A stretch of DNA of 64,000 nucleotides from positions 2,030,385-2,094,384 of the forward strand of contig NZ_CP072392.1 in assembly GCF_017742835.1 (NCBI RefSeq). Reading direction: 5' to 3'. This document shows, piece by piece, positions 7,471-16,670 of the stretch. Under the pieces are notes generated by a model that was not told the origin of the DNA, ran no database searches, and saw nothing but the letters and a program-made list of their open reading frames with translations. Position numbers and translations under genes: made by a program. This stretch comes from Aquabacter sp. L1I39 (lineage in GTDB: Bacteria > Pseudomonadota > Alphaproteobacteria > Rhizobiales > Xanthobacteraceae). The stretch's first letter is position 1, and the number at the start of each line of letters is the position of its first letter.

Positions 7471-9480
7471 ATGCCCCGTACACAGCCTCCCCGCAAGGAC
7501 AAGAACCGCGTCCCGCGCGTCAAAACCGCGCTGCCGCCCGCCCAAACCAAGGACGCCGAGCGCGTCGCCAAGGTGATCGCCCGCGCCGGTCTCGGCTCGC
7601 GGCGCGAGATCGAGGACTGGATCCTGGAAGGGCGGGTGGCCGTCAACGGCACCGTCCTGACCACCCCTGCCTTCACCGTGACGGCGGAGGACGCCATTAC
7701 CGTGGACGGCGCGCCCCTGCCGGAGCGTGAGCGCACGCGCCTGTTCCTCTACCACAAGCCCCGCGGCGTGGTGACCACCAACAAGGATCCGGAAGGGCGC
7801 ACGACACTCTTCGAGATCCTGCCCAAGGGCCTGCCCCGCCTCGTCAGCGTCGGCCGGCTCGACTTGAATTCCGAAGGCCTGCTGCTGCTCACCAATGATG
7901 GCGGCCTCGCCCGGGTGCTGGAATTGCCGGAGACCGGCTGGCTGCGCCGCTACCGCGTGCGCGCCAAGGGCGAGATCGACCAGGCCCAGCTCGACGGCCT
8001 CATCAAGGGCATCACCGTGGAGGGCGTGGAATACGGCCCCATCGAGGCGACCCTCGACCGCGTGCAGGGCGCCAATGCGTGGATCACGGTGGCCCTGCGC
8101 GAAGGCAAGAATCGCGAGGTGCGCAATGTGCTGGGCGCCCTCGGCCTCCTGGTGAACCGCCTGATCCGCGTCTCCTACGGCCCGTTCCAATTGGGCGAGG
8201 TGCCGGAAGGCGGCATCGAGGAAGTGCGCACCCGCATCCTGCGGGACCAGATGGGCGCCGAGATCATCGCAGCCTCCGGCGCGGACTTTGACGGCCCCAT
8301 CCTGGATCAGCCCGTGGAACCGCCCGCCCGCCGCGTGCGCACCGAGGCGGCCGAGGACGCGGGCGAGGAGCGCCGTCCCACCCGCCGTGGCCCGCCCCGC
8401 CGCGCCGAGCCCGAGCCGGAGCCGCGGGGCCGCGCCCGTCGCCCGCGTGGCGCAGCAGAGGAGACCACCGCCTTCCGCGTGCGTAGCCGCCGGGGCGAGG
8501 AGGAGCGCGAGTTGGAAAGCCGTGGCACCGTCTCCGACCGCAAGGGCCGCGAGATCAAGGTGGAGCGCGTGGTGAAGCCGCGCGAGGAGCCCCGGCGGGG
8601 CAAGTCCGCTGACGGTCGCCCGCCTCGCAAGGGCGGCCAGCGCGGCTTGGACGATGCGCGGGGCGAAAAGCCCCGCTTCGGCCGAGGTCGCCCCGGCTTC
8701 AGCCGTGATGAAGGGGAATTTGGCGGCCGTCCCGCCCGGGGCGGGGCCCGGCCGCCCCGCCGCGACGAGCGCCCCCGCTCGGAGGGGGATGATGTGGGCT
8801 TCCTGCCGCGCGGTCCCCGCGCCGGTGCCGAGCGCGGCGAGCGTCCCGCCCGTCCCTTCCGCGAACGCTCTGAGCGTCCCGAGAGCGGCGCCCGTCCGCC
8901 CCGTGCCGGTGGCCGCTTCGGCGGGGACCGGGAAGAGCGCGGCGAGCGTCCCGCCCGTCCCTTCCGCGAACGGTCGGAGCGTTCCGAAGGCGGCGCCCGT
9001 CCGCCTCGTGCCGGTGGCCGCTTCGGCGGGGACCGGGAAGAGCGCGGCGAACGTCCCGCCCGTCCCTTCCGCGAGCGCTCCGAGCGCCCCGAAGGCGGCG
9101 CCCGCCCGCCCCGTTCTGGTGGCCGCTTCGGCGGTGACCGGGAGGAGCGTGGCGAACGCCCGGCCCGTCCCTTCCGCGAACGCTCTGAGCGTCCCGAGGG
9201 GGGCGAACGGCCCCAGCGGTCCGGTGGATTCCGCTCCGGTGGACGGGACGACGGCCCGAAGGGCTTCAAGGGCGGCGCCGGCAAGCGGCCGTCTTATGGG
9301 GAGGATCGTCCGCGCGGCCCGGCCGGGCCTGGCAAGGGCGGCCCCAAAGGCGGGCCGAAGGGCCGTCCCTCCGGCGGCTTCAAGGCTGGCCCCAAAGGCG
9401 GCGGCAAAGGTGGCCCGAAGGGCGGGCCCGGTGGCTCAGGCCCGCGCGGCCGGTCGTCCAGTCCCCGCAGCCGGGGCTGA
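7471..9480 (+). CDS. rluB: 23S rRNA pseudouridine synthase RluB with long repeat tail
   Basis: Pseudouridine synthase of the RsuA/RluB/RluE/RluF group, acting on 23S rRNA near the peptidyl-transferase centre. Residues 28-85 form an S4 RNA-binding domain (VAKVIARAGLGSRREIEDWI). The catalytic domain follows, with the nucleophile Asp131 in VGRLDLNSEGLLLLTNDGG. The core ends near residue 260. About 400 further residues are an Arg/Gly/Pro/Glu-rich, low-complexity tail containing four copies of a 35-residue unit (residues about 456-590) and ending in Gly-Pro-Lys-Gly repeats. The tail is very basic and likely binds RNA or ribosomes. Total length of 669 is more than double the bacterial core enzyme. 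No clear ribosome binding site precedes the ATG at 7471. Confidence 0.93.
   Translation: MPRTQPPRKDKNRVPRVKTALPPAQTKDAERVAKVIARAGLGSRREIEDWILEGRVAVNGTVLTTPAFTVTAEDAITVDGAPLPERERTRLFLYHKPRGVVTTNKDPEGRTTLFEILPKGLPRLVSVGRLDLNSEGLLLLTNDGGLARVLELPETGWLRRYRVRAKGEIDQAQLDGLIKGITVEGVEYGPIEATLDRVQGANAWITVALREGKNREVRNVLGALGLLVNRLIRVSYGPFQLGEVPEGGIEEVRTRILRDQMGAEIIAASGADFDGPILDQPVEPPARRVRTEAAEDAGEERRPTRRGPPRRAEPEPEPRGRARRPRGAAEETTAFRVRSRRGEEERELESRGTVSDRKGREIKVERVVKPREEPRRGKSADGRPPRKGGQRGLDDARGEKPRFGRGRPGFSRDEGEFGGRPARGGARPPRRDERPRSEGDDVGFLPRGPRAGAERGERPARPFRERSERPESGARPPRAGGRFGGDREERGERPARPFRERSERSEGGARPPRAGGRFGGDREERGERPARPFRERSERPEGGARPPRSGGRFGGDREERGERPARPFRERSERPEGGERPQRSGGFRSGGRDDGPKGFKGGAGKRPSYGEDRPRGPAGPGKGGPKGGPKGRPSGGFKAGPKGGGKGGPKGGPGGSGPRGRSSSPRSRG
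8836..9240 (+). repeat. In-frame tandem repeat, 105-bp unit, about 3.9 copies
   Basis: Direct repeats with a period of exactly 105 bp (35 codons): unit starts fall at 8836, 8941, 9046 and 9151. Each encodes the order ERGERPARPF-RERSERPE-GARPPR-GGRFGGDRE. Units differ mostly at third positions and in a few residues (Ser/Glu after SER, Ala/Ser before GGR), and the last unit degrades into GGERPQRSGG. The repeat lies wholly inside the rluB coding frame, so copy number can change without a frameshift. Confidence 0.95.
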
Positions 9481-9492
9481 TCGGGGGCGGCC

Positions 9493-10041
9493 ATGCGGAT
9501 CGTCGGCGGTTCCCTGCGCGGGCGGGTGCTGAAAGCGCCCGCCACCAACGCCACGCGCCCCACCACGGACCGGCTGCGGGAAGCCCTGTTCAATGTGCTC
9601 GCCCATGCCTATGGGGACGCGGCCAACGGCGCGCGGGTGCTGGACCTGTTCGCCGGCACTGGCGCGCTGGGCATCGAGGCGCTCTCGCGCGGCGCTTCCT
9701 TCGCCCTGTTCGTGGAAGAGGCGCTGGAGCCGCGCGCCCTCATCCGCACCAATGTGGAGACGCTGGGGCTGACCGGCGTCACCCGCATCTTCCGGCGCGA
9801 CGCCACCCGCCTGGGCGACTGCCCGGCCGGGGATGCTTATGGCCTCGTCTTCTGCGACCCGCCTTATGGCAAGGGCCTCGCTGAACAGGCGCTCGCCTCC
9901 GCGCGCCTGGGCGGCTGGCTTGCCCCCGAAGCGCTGGTGGTGGTGGAGGAAAAGGCCGGCGCCTTCACGGTGCCCGAGGGCTTCACCGAATTGGAGCGCC
10001 GGCGCTATGACGAGACGGAACTGACGTTCCTGTCTGCCTAA
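9493..10041 (+). CDS. rsmD: 16S rRNA (guanine-966-N2)-methyltransferase
   Basis: Methylates G966 of 16S rRNA in the 30S subunit. The 182-residue protein starts MRIVGGSLRGR, has the SAM-binding motif VLDLFAGTGALGIEALSRGA and the N-methyltransferase catalytic motif DPPY in VFCDPPYGKGLAE, all at family positions. It begins 12 bp after rluB, so the two rRNA-modification genes probably share a transcript. The convergent aminotransferase gene ends 21 bp beyond its stop. Confidence 0.95.
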   Translation: MRIVGGSLRGRVLKAPATNATRPTTDRLREALFNVLAHAYGDAANGARVLDLFAGTGALGIEALSRGASFALFVEEALEPRALIRTNVETLGLTGVTRIFRRDATRLGDCPAGDAYGLVFCDPPYGKGLAEQALASARLGGWLAPEALVVVEEKAGAFTVPEGFTELERRRYDETELTFLSA

Positions 10042-10062
10042 CCCTGCCTGTCTGCCTGAACC

Positions 10063-11241
10063 TTACTCGGCCGCCAGGAAGCGGCCGATGCGCTCCACCG
10101 CCTCGCGCATGTCCGCTTCCGAGCCGGCATAGGAAAAGCGCAGGAATTGCTTGCCCCGGAACGGGTCGAAATCCACGCCCGGTGTCACCGCCACATGCAC
10201 GGCATCCAACAGCCGGGTGGCGAAGGCGGCGGAATCGCCGGTGAAGCGCGAGACATCCGCATAAAGATAGAAAGCGCCGTCCACGGGCAGGAAATGGTCG
10301 AGCCCCACGCGCGGCAGGCCCTCGGTCAGGATGCGCCGGTTCACCTCATAGCCGTGCTTGACCGCGTCCATCTCCGCCCGCCCGTCGAACGCCGCCTCGG
10401 CGGCGATCTGGGACAGGGTGGGCACCGAGATGGACAGGTTCTGCTGCAGACGCTCCATGGTGCGCGAGAAGCCCGGCGGCACCACCATCCAGCCCACGCG
10501 CCAGCCGGTCATGCAGAAATATTTGGAGAAGGAGTTGATGACCACCGCCTCCTCCGACAGCTCCACCGCGCTCACCGCCGGGAAGGCATAATCAAGGCCG
10601 TGATAGATCTCGTCGGAGACGAAGCGCAGGCCGAGATCCTTGGCACAGTCCATGAGCGCGGCCAGGGCGGGCCGGTCCATCATGGTGCCGGTGGGGTTGG
10701 CGGGGCTCGCCACCAGCACGCCCTTGAGCGGCTTCTGGCGATGGGCGGCCAAGAGCGTCTCCGGCGTCAGGGCGAAGCGGTCCTCCGCGCGGGTCTCGAT
10801 CAGCACCGGCTCGCAGCCGAGCGCGGAGAGCACGTGGCGATAGGGTGGATAGCCGGGCGCGGCGATGGCCACCCGGTCGCCCGGCTCGAACAAAGCCAGG
10901 AAAGCGAGAATGAAGCCCCCCGACGAGCCATTGGTGACGACGATCCGCTCCGGGTCCACCGCCGTGCCGTGCACCTCGCCATAATGGCGGGCGATTCGCG
11001 CCCGCAGCGTGGGAATGCCCAAGGCAGCCGTATAGCCCACCTGCCCCGCCTCCAGCGCGGCGGCAGCGGCGCGCCGAGCCGTGAGCGGCGCGGGCGCGGC
11101 GGGCTGTCCCACCTCCATATGGATCACCCGCCCCCCGGCGCTCTCGATCCGGGCCGCATGCGCCATCACGTCCATGACGATGAAGGGCGCCACCTGGGAG
11201 CGGGCGGCGGGCGAGAAGGGGGGCTTGGAACGCAGGGACAT
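10063..11241 (-). CDS. PLP-dependent aminotransferase (class I/II)
   Basis: A 392-residue fold-type I aminotransferase. Lys240 in the SFSKYFCMTGWRVGW context is the PLP lysine; ASPANPTGT (179-187) and SDEIYHGLDY (209-218) carry the Asn, Asp and Tyr that hold the cofactor. The N-terminal MEVGQP segment fits the aspartate/aromatic aminotransferase subgroup. The ATG at 11241 fits the usual family start; the frame upstream is open but non-conserved. The gene stands alone between convergent rsmD and a divergent protease, so its substrate is not indicated by context. Confidence 0.88.
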   Translation of the reverse strand: MSLRSKPPFSPAARSQVAPFIVMDVMAHAARIESAGGRVIHMEVGQPAAPAPLTARRAAAAALEAGQVGYTAALGIPTLRARIARHYGEVHGTAVDPERIVVTNGSSGGFILAFLALFEPGDRVAIAAPGYPPYRHVLSALGCEPVLIETRAEDRFALTPETLLAAHRQKPLKGVLVASPANPTGTMMDRPALAALMDCAKDLGLRFVSDEIYHGLDYAFPAVSAVELSEEAVVINSFSKYFCMTGWRVGWMVVPPGFSRTMERLQQNLSISVPTLSQIAAEAAFDGRAEMDAVKHGYEVNRRILTEGLPRVGLDHFLPVDGAFYLYADVSRFTGDSAAFATRLLDAVHVAVTPGVDFDPFRGKQFLRFSYAGSEADMREAVERIGRFLAAE

Positions 11242-11482
11242 GAGGACGTGATCCTTGCGCGGGGTGCGGCGCCGTCGTGTCGCCGCATTCGCGCGGTGGT
11301 TACAGGGGTCGCCCCAACGTGATGCGGGGGCGCATTGACCCATGGGGCCGGGCCGTGTTCCTTCGCGGGAGAACCTGTGCTTGGTAGCCTGCAAGCGCCG
11401 GTCCGCCAAGAGAGGGGACACAGGGCGGTGCAGAGCAACGCACCGGACCTGCCCCAGTCATAAGGAATGAGCGTACGGACCG

Positions 11483-12952
11483 ATGACGGTGGTGTGGAGC
11501 CTCATCCAGCGCATGACCCGGCGCACGCCGGTCGAACCATCCGGTGATGGCGCCCCGGCGCGTGCCCGCGGACACAAGGCCGGCATGTTCGCCGTGGCCC
11601 TGGCCTTTTTCGCCGCCGTGGGGCTGCCACTGAATGAGGCGGCGGCCCAGGCCCGGCCCAAGCTCATCCGCGACGCGGAGACCGAGAACCTGCTGCGGGA
11701 CTATATCCGCCCCATCCTCAAGGTGGCCGGGCTGACGCAGCAGAATGTGGACGTGGTGCTGATCGGCGACAAATCGTTCAACGCCTTCGTCGCGGACGGC
11801 AAGCGCATTTTCATCAATGTGGGCGCGCTCATGGATGCGGAGACGCCCAACCAGATCATCGGCGTGCTCGCCCATGAGATCGGCCACATCTCCGCCGGCC
11901 ATCTGGTGCGCATGCGCGAGCAGATCGCCGGCGCCCAGACCATGGCCATTGCGGCCATGCTGCTGGCGGGCGCGGGTGTCGCGGCGGGCGCGGCGGCCGG
12001 CGCCAGTTCCAATGCGGTGAGCGGGGCGGCGGCAGGCGCCATGACGGCGCCCCAGGAAATGATTCGCCGCTCGCTGCTGAGCTACCAGCGGGGCCAGGAA
12101 TTGGAGGCGGACCGGCTTGCGGTAAAATACCTCACCGCCACCCAACAATCCGCCAAGGGCATGCTGGAGACGTTCGAGCGCTTCCAGAGCGATCAGCTCT
12201 TCCTCTCCCAGCGTGTCGATCCCTATCTGCTCAGCCATCCCATGGCCCGCGAGCGCATCGCGGCACTGGAGCAGCTGGCCAAGGCCAGCCCCTATTACAA
12301 CACCAAGGACCCGCCCGAGCTCCAGGCCCGCCATGACCTGATGCGCGCCAAGCTGGTGGGCTTCATGGAGCGGCCGGACGGTGTCGCGCGCCGCTATCCG
12401 CCCACCGACACCTCGCTCGCCGCCCAATATGCCCGCGCCATCTCGGCCTATCGCTTCGGCAATGTGAACGAGTCCATCGTCAAGATCGACGCGCTGATCG
12501 CCCGCCAGCCGAACAATCCCTATTTCATCGAGCTGAAGGGCCAGGCGCTGCTGGAAGCCGGTCGCGCCGGCCAGGCGGTGGCCCCGCTGCAGCAGGCGGT
12601 GCGCATGACCAATGGAAACCCCTTGATCCGTGCCATGCTGGGCCAGGCGCTGGTTGAATCCGGCAACCCCGCTCATACGGACGAGGCCATCCGCGAACTG
12701 TCCTTCGCCACCCAGCGCGACCCCAATTCCGCCATCGCCTGGCGCTCGCTCGCCACCGCCTATGGCCGCAAGGGGGACCTGGCCAATGCGGACCTTGCCT
12801 CCGCGCAAGGCTATATGGCGGCGGGCGAGTTCCGTACCGGCCAGGAACTGGCCGCCCGCGCCCGCCAACGCTTCAAGCCGGGGACGCCGGGCTGGCTGAA
12901 GGCCGACGACATCCTCAACTTCAAGCCGCCCGCCGCGACGGCGCAGCGCTGA
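11483..12952 (+). CDS. Periplasmic M48 metalloprotease with TPR tail (BepA-like)
   Basis: A 489-residue secreted zinc protease. A hydrophobic signal segment lies at residues 33-55 (ending AAAQA), the zinc-binding HEIGH at 131-135, and the third ligand in the ELEADR motif near 206-211. A Gly/Ala-rich segment (about 157-187) sits between them. The C-terminal half (about 300-480) contains tetratricopeptide-like helices, as in BepA/YfgC, which maintains outer-membrane proteins and the LPS translocon. The stop TGA overlaps the start of the next gene (TGATG), implying translational coupling with the DsbA-like protein, another envelope-folding factor. An alternative start is Met11 (11513). Confidence 0.9.
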   Translation: MTVVWSLIQRMTRRTPVEPSGDGAPARARGHKAGMFAVALAFFAAVGLPLNEAAAQARPKLIRDAETENLLRDYIRPILKVAGLTQQNVDVVLIGDKSFNAFVADGKRIFINVGALMDAETPNQIIGVLAHEIGHISAGHLVRMREQIAGAQTMAIAAMLLAGAGVAAGAAAGASSNAVSGAAAGAMTAPQEMIRRSLLSYQRGQELEADRLAVKYLTATQQSAKGMLETFERFQSDQLFLSQRVDPYLLSHPMARERIAALEQLAKASPYYNTKDPPELQARHDLMRAKLVGFMERPDGVARRYPPTDTSLAAQYARAISAYRFGNVNESIVKIDALIARQPNNPYFIELKGQALLEAGRAGQAVAPLQQAVRMTNGNPLIRAMLGQALVESGNPAHTDEAIRELSFATQRDPNSAIAWRSLATAYGRKGDLANADLASAQGYMAAGEFRTGQELAARARQRFKPGTPGWLKADDILNFKPPAATAQR

Positions 12953-13761
12953 TGATGCCCCTTTCCGACCATAACCGTTTTCTCATGGAGACCTCGATGC
13001 TGCCCCGTCCCGGCCTGCGTGCCGCCCTCGCCTTCGCCGCCGCCTTCGGGACGCTGGCCACCCTTTCTGCCCCCGCCGCCGCCTTCACCGATGCGGAGAA
13101 GGCCGAGATGGGACCCATCATCCGCGACTATCTGATCAAGAACCCGGAAGTGCTCCAGGAGGCCATCGCCGAGCTGGAGAAGCGCCAGGCCGCCAGCGAG
13201 GCGAAGGACCGCCTCCAGGCGGTCACGCAGATGAAGGACCTCATCTTCAACAGCCCGCGCGGCGTGGTGGTGGGCAATCCCAAGGGCGACGTCACCCTGG
13301 TGGAATTCTTCGACTACAATTGCGGCTATTGCCGCAAGGCGCTGACCGACATCGAGCAGCTCATCAAGGCCGACCCCAAGCTGAAGGTGGTGCTGCGTGA
13401 ATTCCCGGTGCTCGGCCAGGGCTCGGTGGAAGCCGCCCAGGTGGCGGTCGCCGTGCGCATGGTGGCGCCCGACAAATACATGGCCTTCCACCATGCCCTG
13501 CTCTCCGGCCGCGGCCAGGCCGACCGCGCCAAGGCCATCGCCGCCGCCAAGGAAGTGGGCATCGACACTGCCCTCATCCAGAAGCAGGCCACCTCGCCCG
13601 AGCTGAACGCCACGCTGGACGAGAGCATGAAGATCGCCCAGGCGCTCGGCCTCAACGGCACGCCCTCCTTCGTGGTGGGCAATGACGTGGTGATCGGCGC
13701 GGTGGGCTATGACAAGCTCAAGGACGCCGTGGACCAGGCCCGCAAGCAGGCCACCAACTGA
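12952..13761 (+). CDS. DsbA-family periplasmic thiol-disulfide protein
   Basis: A 269-residue secreted thioredoxin-fold protein. A signal peptide ends around residues 42-45 (APAAAF). A helical N-terminal extension (about 46-100, TDAEKAEMGPIIRDYLIKNP) is typical of ScsC/Com1-type DsbA proteins and may mediate oligomerisation. The redox motif CGYC is at 124-127 and the cis-proline loop is GTPSF near residue 224. Translation overlaps the M48 protease gene by one base. Met12 (12985) is a possible alternative start that still leaves a full signal peptide. It probably oxidises or isomerises disulfides of envelope proteins. Confidence 0.88.
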   Translation: MMPLSDHNRFLMETSMLPRPGLRAALAFAAAFGTLATLSAPAAAFTDAEKAEMGPIIRDYLIKNPEVLQEAIAELEKRQAASEAKDRLQAVTQMKDLIFNSPRGVVVGNPKGDVTLVEFFDYNCGYCRKALTDIEQLIKADPKLKVVLREFPVLGQGSVEAAQVAVAVRMVAPDKYMAFHHALLSGRGQADRAKAIAAAKEVGIDTALIQKQATSPELNATLDESMKIAQALGLNGTPSFVVGNDVVIGAVGYDKLKDAVDQARKQATN

Positions 13762-13790
13762 CCGGCGCCGCAAAGCCTGTGCATCATTCC

Positions 13791-13830
13791 CGCCCCGCGC
13801 CGGCCGATGCCCGCGCGGGGCGCTTTTCTT
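13791..13830 (+). terminator. Rho-independent terminator after the DsbA-like gene
   Basis: A perfect 10-bp GC stem (13791-13800 with 13813-13822) and 12-nt loop is followed directly by CTTTTCTT. It lies 29 bp beyond the DsbA-like stop, so it ends the protease-DsbA transcript before aroQ. Confidence 0.8.
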
Positions 13831-13950
13831 AAGGCGCGCGACCCCTTATAAACGCGCGGCCCGAAGAGCCGGCGCCGGCATGTTGCCGCGACGTCTTCCC
13901 CTCGGCGGCCGCGCGATGTGAGCGCGGCGCCATGGACCCGACCGCACCGG

Positions 13951-14388
13951 ATGCCCGATACCGTCCACGTCCTCAACGGACCCAACCTGAACCTGCTCGG
14001 CACGCGCGAGCCCGGCATCTATGGCGCCGCGACTTTGGCCGACATCGAGGTGCTGTGCCGGCAGGCCGCCGCCAGCCACGGCCTGGACCTGGTGTTCCAC
14101 CAGACCAATCATGAAGGCGTGCTGGTGGATCAGATCCACGCGGCGCGGGGCAGCCTCGGCGTGGTGCTGAATGCGGGCGCCTACACCCACACCTCGGTGG
14201 CGATCCGGGACGCCATCGCGGCAGCCGCCGTGACGACGGTGGAAGTCCACCTGTCCAACGTGTTCGCGCGCGAGCCGTTCCGGCACCATTCCTATCTCTC
14301 GCCCGTGGCGCGTGGTGTCATCTGCGGCTTCGGCCCGCAGAGCTATGTGCTGGGCATCGCGGCGCTCGCAGCGCAGCGTCCGGCCTGA
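13951..14388 (+). CDS. aroQ: 3-dehydroquinate dehydratase, type II
   Basis: Third step of the shikimate pathway: dehydration of 3-dehydroquinate to 3-dehydroshikimate. The 145-residue size is standard for the dodecameric type II enzyme. Signatures are [18 protein letters not shown] (active-site Arg and Tyr loop), [17 protein letters not shown], and the VEVHLSN and His-containing segment after it. The ATG at 13951 was chosen because the conserved sequence starts directly after it; an open stretch upstream is not conserved. It precedes accB-accC as in many alphaproteobacteria. Confidence 0.95.
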   Translation: MPDTVHVLNGPNLNLLGTREPGIYGAATLADIEVLCRQAAASHGLDLVFHQTNHEGVLVDQIHAARGSLGVVLNAGAYTHTSVAIRDAIAAAAVTTVEVHLSNVFAREPFRHHSYLSPVARGVICGFGPQSYVLGIAALAAQRPA

Positions 14389-14463
14389 CCATGCTTGACA
14401 TTCAGAACTGACCAGTCCTCAAGGAGCCCCGCGCGGCCGCTCGCGCCGCACGATCGCATAGGC

Positions 14464-14940
14464 ATGATGAAGAATCCCAAATCCCCGATCGACACCGCCC
14501 TCGTCCGTGACATCGCCCAGCTCCTGTCGGAGAGCGACCTGACGGAAATCGAGGTCCAGCAAGACGCGCTGCGCATCCGTGTGGTGCGCGCCCCGGCCCC
14601 CGTGGTGCAGCAGGTGGCCCCTGCCGCCGTTGCGGCGCCCGCCGCTCCTGCGCTGGCCACCTCCGAAGCCGCCGCTGCCGCCAGCCCGGCCGACTTCTCC
14701 AAGCACCCCGGCGCGGTCACCTCGCCCATGGTCGGCACCGCCTATCGCTGCCCTGAGCCGGGCGCGGCGCCGTTCGTGGACGTAGGTTCCACCGTCCGCG
14801 AAGGCCAGACGGTTCTCATCGTCGAGGCCATGAAGACCATGAACGCCATCCCGGCCCCGCGCTCCGGCACCGTCACCAGGATCCTGGTGGAGAACGGCCA
14901 GCCCGTGGAATATGGCGAGCCCCTGCTCGTCATCGAATGA
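14464..14940 (+). CDS. accB: Biotin carboxyl carrier protein of acetyl-CoA carboxylase
   Basis: Carries biotin between the carboxylase (AccC) and transferase (AccAD) half-reactions that make malonyl-CoA. In the 158-residue product an N-terminal helical region (10-40) and an Ala/Pro-rich linker (44-75) precede the biotinyl domain (about 83-158), whose target is Lys124 in the conserved EAMKTMN. The tandem ATGs at 14464 and 14467 are both possible starts; a TTG-initiated extension to 14395 is not conserved. It lies 93 bp upstream of accC and is presumably co-transcribed with it. Confidence 0.95.
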   Translation: MMKNPKSPIDTALVRDIAQLLSESDLTEIEVQQDALRIRVVRAPAPVVQQVAPAAVAAPAAPALATSEAAAAASPADFSKHPGAVTSPMVGTAYRCPEPGAAPFVDVGSTVREGQTVLIVEAMKTMNAIPAPRSGTVTRILVENGQPVEYGEPLLVIE

Positions 14941-15033
14941 GCGACGGCGCGCCCCGAGGCGCGCGTCACGGACGGGCCGGCGCCTCCTGCCGGCCGTCGG
15001 CAGATTGAGTTTACGCGAAGGCTAACCGCGCCG

Positions 15034-16389
15034 ATGTTTCAGAAAATCCTCATCGCCAATCGCGGCGAGATCGCGCTGCGCATCCTGCGGGCCTGCAAGG
15101 AGCTCGGCATCGCCACCGTCGCTGTGCACTCCACGGTGGATGCGGACGCCATGCATGTGCGCCTCGCCGACGAGAGCGTGTGCATAGGCCCCCCGCCCGC
15201 CCGCGACAGCTATCTGAACATCCCCTCGCTGCTCGCCGCCTGTGAGATCACGGGCGCGGACGCGGTGCATCCCGGCTACGGCTTCCTGGCCGAGAATGCC
15301 CGCTTCGCCGAGATCCTGAACGACCACAACATCCACTTCATCGGCCCCAAGGCGGAGCATATCCGCATCATGGGCGACAAGATCGAAGCCAAGAAGACCG
15401 CCCAGCGGCTGGGCATTCCGGTGGTGCCCGGCTCGGAGGGCGGCATCCACTCGGACGAGGAGGCCCACAAGGTCGCCGCCGAGATCGGCTTCCCGGTGCT
15501 GGTAAAGGCCGCCGCCGGCGGCGGCGGGCGCGGCATGAAGGTCGCGCTCACCGCCGAGGACCTCTCCGCGGCGCTGTCCACCGCCCGCTCGGAGGCCAAG
15601 GCCGCCTTCGGCGACGATGCGGTCTATCTGGAAAAGTATCTGGGCAAGCCGCGCCATATCGAGGTGCAGGTGCTCGGTGACGGACGCGGCCATGCCATCC
15701 ATCTGGGCGAGCGCGACTGCTCGCTGCAGCGCCGCCACCAGAAGGTCTGGGAAGAGGCCCCCTCCCCGGTCATCACCGCCGCCCAGCGCGCCGAGATCGG
15801 CGAGACCGTGGCCAAGGCCATGCGCGAGATGAAGTATCTCGGCGTCGGCACGGTGGAGTTCCTGTACGAGAACGGGGAATTCTACTTCATCGAGATGAAC
15901 ACCCGCATCCAGGTGGAGCATCCGGTCACCGAGATGGTCACCGGCATCGACCTGATCAACGAGCAGATCCGCGTCGCCGCCGGCGAGCCCTTGACCCTCA
16001 CCCAGAAGGACGTGGTGATCGAGGGCCATGCCATCGAGTGCCGCGTGAATGCGGAGCACCCCACCACCTTCCGCCCCTCGCCCGGCCGCATCACCCATTA
16101 TCACGTGCCCGGCGGCCTCGGCATCCGCGTCGACAGCAATGCCTATCAGGGCTACGCGATCCCGCCCAATTACGATTCACTGGTGGGCAAGCTCATCGTC
16201 CACGGCAAGACCCGCGACGAATGCCTGATGCGTCTGCGCCGGGCGCTGGACGAGTTCGTGGTGGATGGCATCGACACCACCTTGCCGCTCTTCCGCACCC
16301 TGGTCCGCACCAAGGACATTGCCGAAGGCCAGTATGACATCCACTGGCTGGAGCACTTCCTCGCGCAAGGCGAGGGCAAGGGGATCTGA
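15034..16389 (+). CDS. accC: Acetyl-CoA carboxylase biotin carboxylase subunit
   Basis: ATP-dependent carboxylation of AccB-bound biotin. The 451-residue protein starts MFQKILIANRGEIALRILRA, has the ATP-grasp glycine loop KAAAGGGGRGMK, the catalytic region ERDCSLQRRHQKVWEEAPSP, the metal-binding EMNTRIQVEHPVTEMVTG, and the C-terminal domain. The length is normal. In relatives accB-accC is usually followed by aat on the same strand; here two ABC transporter genes lie on the opposite strand immediately downstream, with aat beyond them. Confidence 0.97.
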   Translation: MFQKILIANRGEIALRILRACKELGIATVAVHSTVDADAMHVRLADESVCIGPPPARDSYLNIPSLLAACEITGADAVHPGYGFLAENARFAEILNDHNIHFIGPKAEHIRIMGDKIEAKKTAQRLGIPVVPGSEGGIHSDEEAHKVAAEIGFPVLVKAAAGGGGRGMKVALTAEDLSAALSTARSEAKAAFGDDAVYLEKYLGKPRHIEVQVLGDGRGHAIHLGERDCSLQRRHQKVWEEAPSPVITAAQRAEIGETVAKAMREMKYLGVGTVEFLYENGEFYFIEMNTRIQVEHPVTEMVTGIDLINEQIRVAAGEPLTLTQKDVVIEGHAIECRVNAEHPTTFRPSPGRITHYHVPGGLGIRVDSNAYQGYAIPPNYDSLVGKLIVHGKTRDECLMRLRRALDEFVVDGIDTTLPLFRTLVRTKDIAEGQYDIHWLEHFLAQGEGKGI

Positions 16390-16627
16390 GGTTGATCTGA
16401 GGTGGGTCTGCGGAAGGCGGTGCGGGCATCGCGCCCGCAATCCCTCGGCCCGCCATCCGTTGCTCGGACGCGCCGCCGGCCTCAGCAGGCGGCGCGAGGC
16501 CAAGGCTCAAGCGCGGCCGCACGGACCGGAGGACGGCTCAGGCGAGGCCAAGGGCAGGACGGACAGCATCCGCGATGCGCCGCCGACGCGCCCGCCGCGC
16601 GGGGATGCGCCATCTCCCGCGGCCCGA

Positions 16628-16646
16628 CCGGGGCCTTCGGCCCCGG
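16628..16646. terminator. GC hairpin between accC and the ABC genes
   Basis: Perfect 8-bp stem (16628-16635 with 16639-16646) with a TTC loop, in the 281-bp space between the convergent accC and ABC ATPase genes. No T-run follows on either strand, so it may be a weak or Rho-assisted terminator. Nothing else is recognisable in this gap. Confidence 0.35.
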
Positions 16647-16670
16647 CACCTCAGCCGGCCTGCGGACCGC

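Noticed and set aside
8836..9240. Regular tandem repeats considered as a CRISPR array or minisatellite outside genes
   Set aside because: Units are contiguous with no unique spacers, and they stay in the rluB reading frame.
14395..14423. TTGACA at 14395-14400 as an accB promoter
   Set aside because: No acceptable -10 sequence occurs at 16-18 bp spacing, so a lone hexamer is not enough.
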